Assembly (NCBI RefSeq): GCF_019891545.1
Contig: NZ_JAHDIU010000001.1
Span: 62,001-126,000 of the forward strand
Direction: 5' to 3'
Length of the DNA stretch: 64,000 bases
Origin: Flavobacterium coralii
GTDB lineage: Bacteria; Bacteroidota; Bacteroidia; Flavobacteriales; Flavobacteriaceae
The notes under the pieces: model-generated
What the model was told of the DNA's origin: nothing
The model's input: only the letters and a program-made list of their open reading frames with translations
The model's database searches: none
Made by a program: the position numbers and the translations under genes
In this document: positions 8,958 to 16,161 of the stretch, in pieces
How the letters are laid out: each line of letters opens with the position of its first letter
Position numbering within the stretch: position 1 is the stretch's first letter

Positions 8958-9374
8958 ATGAATACTGAAAAAATTACTGTTACAGCCACGGTTGATGCTG
9001 ATGCTGCCAAAGCATGGCAATTCTACACACAGCCGGAGCATATTACGCAATGGAATTTTGCTTCGGACGACTGGCAGTGCCCGTGGGCGGAAAATGATAT
9101 GAAACCCGGCGGTAAATATATTGCCCGTATGGAAGCAAAAGACGGCAGTATGGGTTTTGATTTTGAAGCGGTTTATGATGAGGTGAATCCGGGTGAGTCG
9201 TTTACCTACACCATGCCCGATGGCAGGAGGGTAGATGTAACTTTTACTGCAAACAATAATAGTACTGATGTAACGATAGTTTTTGACCCTGAAAATATAC
9301 ACCCCGCAGATTTCCAGCAAGCGGGCTGGCAGGCCATACTCGATAATTATAAAAAGTACACCGAGAATAATTAA
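8958..9374 (+). CDS. AHSA1-type SRPBCC family protein
   Basis: A 138-residue cytoplasmic protein with the START/Bet v1-like fold of the AHSA1 (activator of Hsp90 ATPase C-terminal-like) group. The start is taken at 8958 ('MNTEKITVTATVDADAAKAW'); an in-frame ATG at 8910 would add an unconserved tail. Typical features are 'PEHITQWNFASDDWQCPWA' after the first helix, 'MEAKDGSMGFDFEAVYDEV' in the sheet and the C-terminal long helix 'QAGWQAILDNYKKYTE'. These proteins bind hydrophobic ligands; the function is unknown. It lies 54 bases after icmF in the same direction and ends in a strong hairpin terminator that overlaps its stop codon. Confidence 0.8.
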   Translation: MNTEKITVTATVDADAAKAWQFYTQPEHITQWNFASDDWQCPWAENDMKPGGKYIARMEAKDGSMGFDFEAVYDEVNPGESFTYTMPDGRRVDVTFTANNNSTDVTIVFDPENIHPADFQQAGWQAILDNYKKYTENN

Positions 9375-9412
9375 TCAAAAAGCCTTTCCACGTCAGGAAA
9401 GGCTTTTTGATT
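9373..9412 (+). terminator. Long perfect hairpin terminator, loop ACGTCA
   Basis: Seventeen-base perfect arms (AATCAAAAAGCCTTTCC and its complement) surround the six-base loop ACGTCA. The hairpin overlaps the stop codon of the AHSA1-like gene. A near-identical hairpin with the loop reverse-complemented sits at 10429-10463. Confidence 0.85.
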
Positions 9413-9460
9413 TGAATTAAAAATTGTTTATTTGCTCCTTAAACATCAAACTAATTATCA

Positions 9461-10423
9461 ATGAAAATTAAATTATTTCTTGCTTTTATAGCTTTCTCAT
9501 TGTTGTCGTGCTCATCGGATGACAATGAATCTGTTAACTCTAATACTGATGATAATCCTCCGGTTGAAAAAGAACTTATTAAAATAGAAAGGCAATATTT
9601 TAGTGACCAATCAACTGAAGTTGATTATATTGAAGAACAAATATACGATAATGGACTTCTGAAAGAATTAAGAGCTTATCGTTTAAGTACAGGCAATGTA
9701 CACAGGGAAGCATTTTATACTCATGATAGTGAAGGTAGACTTATTGAAGTACACTATGAATATATCTTCACAGATAGAACTGATTACCTACATCAGATTC
9801 TTGAGTATGATAATCAAGGCAGGCTTACGAGCATACAACATAATATTTCAAGTACAAGCCCACATACTTCTCAGGGAAGTATAGACTTTAACTATGATGT
9901 ACCCAATCAGGTACTGAGATCTTCATTTCAAGTTGATTCTTTCGGGCAGACTACCATCAGTAACACTTTTTTCTTTCTTGACGCAGAAGGTAACGTTTAT
10001 AAATCGGCAGGTACTTCCGAGAACTCTGACTACATAGAAGGAACTTATGAAAATGGAAACTTAACTCAAAGGAAAATCTTTGAATTCGATGAAAATATTG
10101 GTGATTATGTGATTACTCAAACAGCATTTTATACATATGATATGGAAACTGAAGTTAAAGGGGATTACATTAATGTAAACTTAAGCGATGGCGGTGTATA
10201 TGATATTGGTTTAAACCAGTTTGGAGCATTTAAAGCAAATGAAAATTTATACTGGGAGAGATCGGTGTCATTAAGAAGAGCAAATTATCCACTGCAAATA
10301 TCTGAAGGAGGAGGGGTTGTAAAAAGAGAATATGAATTTGATGACGATGGGTACCCTGTTATTGTTACTTATATAGGGACTAATAATATTCCATATAAAA
10401 GAGATATTATTACTTATGAATAA
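9461..10423 (+). CDS. Lipoprotein with YD-like repeats, probably surface-exposed
   Basis: A 320-residue lipoprotein with lipobox LLSC (Cys17). The mature N-terminus 'CSSDDNE' has the acidic pattern described as a surface-export signal in flavobacteria, so display on the outer face is plausible. The body contains degenerate Rhs/YD-like repeats: 'YDNGLLKELRAY', 'HDSEGRLIEVHYEY', 'EYDNQGRLTSI', and near the end 'REYEFDDDGYPVIVTY'. Function unknown; such proteins are common, variable flavobacterial accessory proteins. The gene is more AT-rich than icmF and is bracketed by two mirror-image hairpins. A distant architectural relative lies at 18868-19950. Confidence 0.75.
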   Translation: MKIKLFLAFIAFSLLSCSSDDNESVNSNTDDNPPVEKELIKIERQYFSDQSTEVDYIEEQIYDNGLLKELRAYRLSTGNVHREAFYTHDSEGRLIEVHYEYIFTDRTDYLHQILEYDNQGRLTSIQHNISSTSPHTSQGSIDFNYDVPNQVLRSSFQVDSFGQTTISNTFFFLDAEGNVYKSAGTSENSDYIEGTYENGNLTQRKIFEFDENIGDYVITQTAFYTYDMETEVKGDYINVNLSDGGVYDIGLNQFGAFKANENLYWERSVSLRRANYPLQISEGGGVVKREYEFDDDGYPVIVTYIGTNNIPYKRDIITYE

Positions 10424-10428
10424 TAACT

Positions 10429-10463
10429 AATCAAAAAGCCTTTCCTGACGTGGAAAGGCTTTT
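10429..10463. terminator. Bidirectional hairpin terminator, loop TGACGT
   Basis: Arms AATCAAAAAGCCTTTCC/GGAAAGGCTTTT (12 paired bases) surround the loop TGACGT. It follows the lipoprotein gene on the plus strand, and on the minus strand follows the small 39-residue gene, with a T-run in each direction. The left arm is identical to that of the hairpin at 9373, and the loop is its reverse complement. Confidence 0.8.
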
Positions 10464-10466
10464 CTC

Positions 10467-10586
10467 TTAAAACACATACCCCAACAGGTAGTATAGTATT
10501 ATAAATGCTATAATGGTGCCAACACACCCCAGGCCCAGTTTGCGGGCGCCCCAGCCGGCAAGTAATGCTTTTAATAAACTTTTCAT
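10467..10586 (-). CDS. Small 39-residue membrane protein
   Basis: A short minus-strand frame of 39 codons plus stop. It begins with a basic amphipathic stretch ('MKSLLKALLAGWGARKLG'), then 'GCVGTIIAFIILYYLLGYVF', one strongly hydrophobic membrane segment that runs to the C-terminus. The pattern of a Gly/Trp-rich basic head, 'GC.GTI' and a single helix resembles small uncharacterised membrane proteins I recall from Bacteroidota, though I cannot verify homology here. Its stop is three bases from the hairpin at 10429-10463, which would terminate it. Function unknown. Confidence 0.6.
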   Translation of the reverse strand: MKSLLKALLAGWGARKLGLGCVGTIIAFIILYYLLGYVF

Positions 10587-10654
10587 TGTAGGTTTAGTTT
10601 TTTATTAAAAGTAGCAACAACCCGCCATAGTGCATACAACATTAACTTTTAATA

Positions 10655-10684
10655 AACAAAGCCTTCCGTTAAGAAGGCTTTGTT
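10655..10684 (-). terminator. Hairpin terminator after the beta-barrel protein gene
   Basis: AACAAAGCCTTC and GAAGGCTTTGTT form a perfect 12-base stem around CGTTAA, 18 bases beyond the stop of the minus-strand gene at 10703. Confidence 0.8.
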
Positions 10685-10702
10685 GTAAATAATCCTGTTT
10701 GG

Positions 10703-11878
10703 CTATAAAAACTTGTACCCTAAGATAAGCCCGAATGTTTCATATTCTGAAGCCCAGTACTGGTACCTGTTCAGTAATCCCCTGCTGAAATCGTAGCGTA
10801 TCTCGGCGCTCAGGTTACCTGTGGCGTAGCCTGCTCCTGCGGCAAAGTGGCTTGTTTTTTCAATGTCCAGTTTGTTGAGGTTGTATTTAATTGCGGCATC
10901 GCCCACCACAAAATCAAAAGACATCATGGCATTTACAAATATCTTCGAATCGTTGGTTATATAAAAGTAATGGCGTGCACCAACGGGCAATGATACAGAA
11001 TTATACTCGGCGGAATAGCTGGTAGCACCATTATTTCCGTCAGCCGAATACGTACTGTAATACGGGTCTATAAACAATGACCATTTGTTATTGTTAAACG
11101 GCAGGATATATTCCATTTCGGCACCTATCCTGAAAACGGCTTTACTCTCAAAATCCATAGCATAATTATTTACAACATTTTCTGTAGTTAACATTGCAAG
11201 GCCTGCCCCGGCTTTTATCTTAAGGTTTACACTGTCCTTGTTTTGCTTTGCAGTAAGGTTTTTGCTGTCGGCATCGCCGTTATACTCTACAAAAAGATCT
11301 ACAAGCGGAGCTTTTTTATATTGCAGTCTCTCAAACGTATTGGTAGAAGTTATTTTATCTTTCATCAGGTTGTAGAGTTGCTGTTTATAGGTACTGTTTT
11401 TCATTATTACACCATTTACAACATATTCTTTGTGCAGCAGTTGTTCGGCGGTTTCATGGTTCCCTGTGCTGAAGAAGTATTTAATCATGTTGCCGTCTTC
11501 ATACTTATACAGGGTTGCATTACCTTCAACCAGCACATTCAGGAAAATAGTTTCCTCTTTCCATTGTGCTTCCGCTGTGCGGTCTAGCTTATTCACATCG
11601 CTTGCAGAACGTTCCATTTTGGTTGTAAACCTCCTGAATTTGTATGCATTATCTACACTAAATTCTTTCACGGTCTTTATATCGGCAATAACAGGCTGTT
11701 CATTCTCGCTCATCTTAAACTGAAATTCAGTTGGGGAATTTTTCCAGGCTATATTCAGTATAAGACAATCTATACGGTTACCGCTGTTAGTAATGTAGTA
11801 GCCCGGCTGGTAAGTGTTTTGTGCAGTAGCAATAGCGGCAATGCTGACTGTAAACAGTAGCATGATGAGTTTTTTCAT
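10703..11878 (-). CDS. Secreted protein with C-terminal outer-membrane beta-barrel-like domain
   Basis: A 391-residue protein with signal peptide 'MKKLIMLLFTVSIAAIATAQ'. The N-terminal part (about 21-200) contains 'GYYITNSGNRIDCLI' and 'TVKEFSVDNAYKFRRFT', a pattern common in uncharacterised flavobacterial proteins of this type. The rest (about 215-391) alternates short polar/aromatic strands ('RIGAEMEYILPF', 'WSLFIDPYYSTY', 'SVSLPVGARHYFYI') and ends in 'TFGLILGYKFL', typical of small outer-membrane barrels. Substrate or partner unknown. It is transcribed divergently from the TonB-dependent receptor gene, and the two share a leader motif. Confidence 0.7.
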   Translation of the reverse strand: MKKLIMLLFTVSIAAIATAQNTYQPGYYITNSGNRIDCLILNIAWKNSPTEFQFKMSENEQPVIADIKTVKEFSVDNAYKFRRFTTKMERSASDVNKLDRTAEAQWKEETIFLNVLVEGNATLYKYEDGNMIKYFFSTGNHETAEQLLHKEYVVNGVIMKNSTYKQQLYNLMKDKITSTNTFERLQYKKAPLVDLFVEYNGDADSKNLTAKQNKDSVNLKIKAGAGLAMLTTENVVNNYAMDFESKAVFRIGAEMEYILPFNNNKWSLFIDPYYSTYSADGNNGATSYSAEYNSVSLPVGARHYFYITNDSKIFVNAMMSFDFVVGDAAIKYNLNKLDIEKTSHFAAGAGYATGNLSAEIRYDFSRGLLNRYQYWASEYETFGLILGYKFL

Positions 11879-11879
11879 T

Positions 11880-12016
11880 GGTTGGTTTTAACGGTTTGTC
11901 GGCTAAAATAGCCATTTTCTTCAATATAACAGTTCATCCCTTTCATTTAACAGTTCGGTACTATTTATTATTAAAGCTGTGTCTGCCTGTGCAAATTTGC
12001 AGTATCAAAACCAACC
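11880..12016. repeat. Inverted 10-base leader motif shared by two divergent genes
   Basis: GGTTGGTTTT (11880-11889) and AAAACCAACC (12007-12016) are exact inverted copies at the two ends of this intergenic region. Each lies immediately before a start codon: 1 base before the minus-strand ATG at 11878 and 6 bases before the plus-strand ATG at 12023. Both mRNAs would therefore carry the same AAAACCAACC leader. Confidence 0.5.
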
Positions 12017-12022
12017 GACAGA

Positions 12023-14176
12023 ATGAAAACTCTATTTACAATTTTACTGGCATTAACGGCAACATTAGCAGGTGCTCAAACAACAATAAGCGGAAGCGTA
12101 ACTGATGAAAAAGGCAATCCTGTAATTGCTGCAAACATTTACCTGCAGGGTACATATGATGGTGCCCTTACAGCAGAAGACGGTACTTTTTCTTTTAAAA
12201 CAACAGCAACAGGAGAGAAAATATTGGTAGTATCCTATCTTTCTTATGAAGAAATCCAACAGCCAATAACAGTAGAACAATATAAGCCACAAACATTTAA
12301 GCTGCGCGAAAATGTAAACACTCTTGATGCGGTTGTAATATCAGCAGGTACTTTTCAGGCGGGCGATAATACCAAAGCAACAGTTTTAAAACCGCTCGAT
12401 ATTGTTACAACGGCAGGTAGCGCAGGCGATATAATCGCGGCACTGCAAACACTACCCGGCACGCAGGCGGTAGGCGAAAGCGGAAGGCTTTTTGTACGTG
12501 GCGGCGAGGCCGACGAAACACAAACGTTTGTTGATGGCATAAGGGTAGCCCAGCCTTATGGTGCGGCGGCTGCTAATATACCGACACGCGGCAGGTTTTC
12601 GCCTTTTCTTTTTAAGGGTATGACATTTTCTACAGGAGGCTATTCGGCAGAGTATGGAGAAGCGCTGTCAAGTGTTTTATTGCTGAATACAATAGATGAA
12701 CCGGTACAGGAGCAAACCGACATTTCTTTAATGACTGTTGGCCTTGGCCTTGGCAATACCCAAAAATGGGAAAAAAGTTCACTTACCTTTAATACTGCCT
12801 ACATCAACTTAGAACCCTATCAGTGGCTTGTGCCGCAAGATGTAAGCTGGAATAAGCCTTACCAGTCGTTATCGGGTGAAACGGTTTACAGGTACCAGCT
12901 TAAAAACGGTTTGTTTAAAGCCTATGCCGCTTTTGACAGTGCCGATTTCAGCATTAACCAGGAAAGTATAAACGCGACAGTACCTGTAAGAACAGGTATT
13001 GATAATAACAACCTGTATGTTAATACATCCTATAATGGCGTTCTACCTAATATGTGGACAATACACACGGGGCTTTCTTACGGTTACAGCAACAATAAAA
13101 TAGGAATTGATGTTAATGATGTAAATAATGATGAACACAGCAGCCATATAAAGCTAAAGTTTAAAAAGACTGTAACCAACAGGTTTAAACTTACGTTTGG
13201 CGCCGACTATTTTCTGACTGATTTTGATGAAAAGTACAAAGAACCTACAGGTTTCAGCTTTAAAAGCGGTTATACGAATAACATAGCTGCCACTTATGCC
13301 GAAACAGATATTTTCTTTTCTAAAAAGTTTGCGCTTAAAGCAGGTTTAAGAAGCTCATATTCGCAAATTCCTGATGAGGTATCAGTAGAGCCACGTGCGG
13401 CACTTGCTTATAAAACAGGTAAAAATGGACAATTTTCTTTGGCGTATGGCGATTTTTACCAAACTCCGCGTCAGGACTACCTAAAGTATGCCCAAAACCT
13501 GAATTATGAAAAGACAAAGCACTATATTTTGAATTATATGTATAGTCCCGACGGTTATACACTCAGGGCAGAAGCATATTATAAAGATTACGGAAACCTT
13601 GTAAAGTTTGATACCAACGCACCACAGTATAATTCGGTATTTAGTAACAGTGGTGACGGTTACGCCAAAGGGATCGACCTTTTTTGGCGCGATAATAAGT
13701 CGGTTAAGAATTTAGAGTATTGGGTGTCATACTCATATATAGACAGCGAGCGTGATTACAGGAACTACGAATATTCTGTAACGCCATCTTATATTGCAAA
13801 GCATAATTTTTCTGTAGTTACAAAATATTGGGTTAACAGCCTTCGTTCGCAATTGGGTGTTACCTATATGTATAACTCCGGAAGGCCTTATGATAACCCT
13901 AACGAAGATGCTTTTATGAATGGAAAGACTACTGCATACCATAACCTTAGCCTTAGCTGGGCATGGCTGGTTAGCCAGCAGAAAATTGTTTACTTTTCTG
14001 TTTCTAATATAACAGGCAACCAAAACATATTTGGCTATGAATATGCCAATGCGCCCGGTACAGACGGAACATTCGCAAGGCAGGCAATCACGCAGCCGGC
14101 TGACAGGTTCTTTTTTGTTGGCTTCTTTTGGACAATAAGTGATAACAAGCAAACTAACCAGTTAGATAACCTGTAA
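12023..14176 (+). CDS. TonB-dependent receptor with carboxypeptidase-like regulatory domain
   Basis: A 717-residue outer-membrane receptor. Residues 1-19 are the signal peptide. About 20-100 is the CarboxypepD_reg-like domain ('TTISGSVTDEKGNPVIAANI'). About 115-220 is the plug, with 'ALQTLPGTQAVGESGRLFVR' and 'VDGIRVAQPYG'. The remainder is the beta-barrel, rich in aromatic strands ('YSYIDSERDYRNYEYSV'). The proton-motive-force-coupled receptor would import a ligand that cannot be named: no SusD, siderophore or vitamin gene is adjacent. The final strand is followed by a short polar tail instead of ending in an aromatic residue. It is divergent from the beta-barrel gene at 10703 and ends at a hairpin terminator. 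Confidence 0.85.
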   Translation: MKTLFTILLALTATLAGAQTTISGSVTDEKGNPVIAANIYLQGTYDGALTAEDGTFSFKTTATGEKILVVSYLSYEEIQQPITVEQYKPQTFKLRENVNTLDAVVISAGTFQAGDNTKATVLKPLDIVTTAGSAGDIIAALQTLPGTQAVGESGRLFVRGGEADETQTFVDGIRVAQPYGAAAANIPTRGRFSPFLFKGMTFSTGGYSAEYGEALSSVLLLNTIDEPVQEQTDISLMTVGLGLGNTQKWEKSSLTFNTAYINLEPYQWLVPQDVSWNKPYQSLSGETVYRYQLKNGLFKAYAAFDSADFSINQESINATVPVRTGIDNNNLYVNTSYNGVLPNMWTIHTGLSYGYSNNKIGIDVNDVNNDEHSSHIKLKFKKTVTNRFKLTFGADYFLTDFDEKYKEPTGFSFKSGYTNNIAATYAETDIFFSKKFALKAGLRSSYSQIPDEVSVEPRAALAYKTGKNGQFSLAYGDFYQTPRQDYLKYAQNLNYEKTKHYILNYMYSPDGYTLRAEAYYKDYGNLVKFDTNAPQYNSVFSNSGDGYAKGIDLFWRDNKSVKNLEYWVSYSYIDSERDYRNYEYSVTPSYIAKHNFSVVTKYWVNSLRSQLGVTYMYNSGRPYDNPNEDAFMNGKTTAYHNLSLSWAWLVSQQKIVYFSVSNITGNQNIFGYEYANAPGTDGTFARQAITQPADRFFFVGFFWTISDNKQTNQLDNL

Positions 14177-14183
14177 TCAATAA

Positions 14184-14207
14184 AAAAGCCCCTGATATGG
14201 GGCTTTT
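14184..14207. terminator. Hairpin terminator between convergent genes
   Basis: AAAAGCCCC and GGGGCTTTT form a perfect stem around TGATAT. It lies between the TonB receptor and the convergent aminotransferase gene and can serve both. Confidence 0.8.
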
Positions 14208-14226
14208 ACTATGGTGGTCATTTTTA

Positions 14227-15417
14227 TTAGCTGTTGTACTGCTTCAAAGCTTCTTTTAAAATGGTGATAGAACGTTTAAGATCTTCTTTATTCAGCACAT
14301 AAGCAATACGGATTTCATCCATACCTACATTAGGGGAAGAGTAAAAACCTGCCGCCGGGGCAACCATTACGGTTTCGCCCTCAAGTTCAAAACTTTCAAG
14401 CAGCCATTGTGCAAATTTATCGGCATCATCAACAGGCAGTTTGGCAATACAGTAAAAAGCACCTTTTGGTGTGGCAACCTTAACACCTTCAATTTCGGTA
14501 AGGCCTGCAACAAGCGTGTCGCGCCTGTCTTTATATTCTTTTATAACTTCGTCAAAATAGTCCTGCGGGGTGTCAAGTGCGGCTTCACTGGCTATCTGTG
14601 CAAGCGTTGGCGGGCTAAGGCGCGCCTGTGCAAACTTCATGGCAGCAGCCATAACAGCCTTGTTTTTAGAAACAATACAGCCTATCCTGGCACCGCACAT
14701 ACTGTAGCGTTTAGAAACAGAGTCTATCATTATAGCGTGCTCCTCTATGCCCGGCACATTCATTACCGAGTAATGCTGGTCGCCATCATAGGTAAATTCG
14801 CGGTACACCTCATCAGCAATCAGGAAAAGGTCATGCTTTTTAACCAGTTCTGCAAGTTGCTGTATTTCTTCCTCAGTATATAAGTAACCAGTAGGGTTAC
14901 CGGGGTTGCATATAAGTATCGCTTTTGTTTTTGCAGTAATCAGTTTTTCAAAATCGGCTACAGGAGGCAGTGCAAAACCTTCCTCTATGGTAGATATTAC
15001 CGGAACAACCTTTACGCCCGAAGCTACCGAAAAGCCATTGTAATTGGCATAAAAAGGCTCAGGTATGATTATCTCATCGCCTGCATCCATTGTGCTGCCT
15101 AAAGCAAACAGCAGTGCCTCAGAGCCGCCTGTGGTTATTATAATATCAGCCTTGTTAACCTGAACATTGCTTTTCTGGTAATAAGCCGCCAGTTTTTCCC
15201 TGTAGCTGTCAAACCCTGCCGAGTGGCTGTACTCCAGTATTTCAGGAATATTATCTTTTACGGCTTCCAGTGCGGCATGGGGCGTTTTAATATCAGGCTG
15301 CCCTATGTTAAGGTGATATACTTTTACTCCTTTTTGCTTGGCTGCTTCCGAGAAGGGAACCAATTTCCTTATAGGCGATTCAGGCATTTGCTGCCCTTTT
15401 AATGATACTTTAGGCAT
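14227..15417 (-). CDS. Class I/II pyridoxal-phosphate aminotransferase (aspartate-type)
   Basis: A 396-residue fold-type I PLP enzyme of the aspartate aminotransferase superfamily. 'YHLNIGQPDIKTP' lies in the N-terminal arm, 'TTGGSEALLFAL' at the phosphate site, 'NPGNPTG' at 171-177, Asp202 in 'IADEVYREF' for the pyridine nitrogen, and the Schiff-base Lys236 in 'SVSKRYSMCGARIG'. It transfers amino groups between an amino acid and a 2-oxo acid in the cytoplasm; the amino-acid specificity cannot be set by eye. It stands alone, with no operon partner; upstream 15418-15522 is AT-rich and non-coding. Confidence 0.88.
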   Translation of the reverse strand: MPKVSLKGQQMPESPIRKLVPFSEAAKQKGVKVYHLNIGQPDIKTPHAALEAVKDNIPEILEYSHSAGFDSYREKLAAYYQKSNVQVNKADIIITTGGSEALLFALGSTMDAGDEIIIPEPFYANYNGFSVASGVKVVPVISTIEEGFALPPVADFEKLITAKTKAILICNPGNPTGYLYTEEEIQQLAELVKKHDLFLIADEVYREFTYDGDQHYSVMNVPGIEEHAIMIDSVSKRYSMCGARIGCIVSKNKAVMAAAMKFAQARLSPPTLAQIASEAALDTPQDYFDEVIKEYKDRRDTLVAGLTEIEGVKVATPKGAFYCIAKLPVDDADKFAQWLLESFELEGETVMVAPAAGFYSSPNVGMDEIRIAYVLNKEDLKRSITILKEALKQYNS

Positions 15418-15522
15418 TGAAATAAATATTTACATATGTGTTGGGCAAATTTCTGATATTTTTTACATATTTTATAATTTTTACACCCTCAAATTCTGTA
15501 AAAGACAATGTTTTATTGTTAT

Positions 15523-15550
15523 AAAAAATGCCCCTGCTTTGCAGGGGCAT
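15523..15550 (-). terminator. Hairpin terminator after the DUF1573 gene
   Basis: ATGCCCCTGC and GCAGGGGCAT form a perfect 10-base stem with loop TTT. A run of A on the plus strand gives a U-run in the minus direction. Confidence 0.85.
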
Positions 15551-15574
15551 GAGTATTTGTAAAGTTATACCGTT

Positions 15575-16003
15575 TTATTGATTAGGTATAGCTTTTTTCT
15601 TTTCGAGTATATTGACATTTTCGGGGGCAATAACTTCCCCTTTAATTTTTACAGCCACCATGCCATTTTCTACGTTTACCGCATTTGTCATTATGGTAAT
15701 GGTTTTACGGATTGGCCCCGGGTTCATGTTATATTTTATCTCAATCTTATCACTCTTGCCCGGCATTATTGGCTCTGTCGGTTTAGAAGGTACCGTACAG
15801 CCGCAGGTAGATTTTACATCTTTAACGATAAGAGGTTCATTACCCGTATTGGTAAACTCAAACGTGCGGATGCCGCTGTCTTCACCTTTATATACCGTAC
15901 CAAAATCTACAGTATCAGATTTAAACTCAATTTTTGGCCCGTTCTGGGCATAGCCTGCCGCACTGATAAGTACTGCGGCTACTAAACCTAAAAATTTTTT
16001 CAT
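15575..16003 (-). CDS. DUF1573 family secreted protein
   Basis: A 142-residue exported protein: signal peptide 'MKKFLGLVAAVLISAAGYAQ' followed by a single Ig-like DUF1573 domain. The family hallmark is the strand pair 'GTVYKGEDSGIRTFEFTNTG' and 'STCGCTVPS', where the two cysteines of CGCT are close enough to form a disulfide. The function of the family is unknown; it resembles ASPM/HYDIN-type Ig domains in fold. It is transcribed divergently from valS. Confidence 0.85.
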   Translation of the reverse strand: MKKFLGLVAAVLISAAGYAQNGPKIEFKSDTVDFGTVYKGEDSGIRTFEFTNTGNEPLIVKDVKSTCGCTVPSKPTEPIMPGKSDKIEIKYNMNPGPIRKTITIMTNAVNVENGMVAVKIKGEVIAPENVNILEKKKAIPNQ

Positions 16004-16095
16004 TTTCTAATTTTTAATGTTCACCGTAAAAATAGCTAAGTTAATTTAAAGGGCAAATAATGCGCCCTGTTTTTTTTAAATTATACTTATATGGT

Positions 16096-16103
16096 TACTT
16101 TTG
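16096..16103 (+). promoter_or_regulatory. -7 element of valS
   Basis: TACTTTTG fits TAnnTTTG and lies 58 bases before the valS ATG. The -33 position has only TTTT. Confidence 0.45.
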
Positions 16104-16161
16104 CATACAATTTTACAAAAATTAAACCAATTTTTGCAATACTTTATATACTAAATAAATT

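Noticed and set aside
16050-16068. Small hairpin AGGGC/GCCCT with T-run upstream of valS as attenuator or T-box
   Set aside because: Only a five-base stem, and it lies before the -7 element, so it would not be in the valS transcript.
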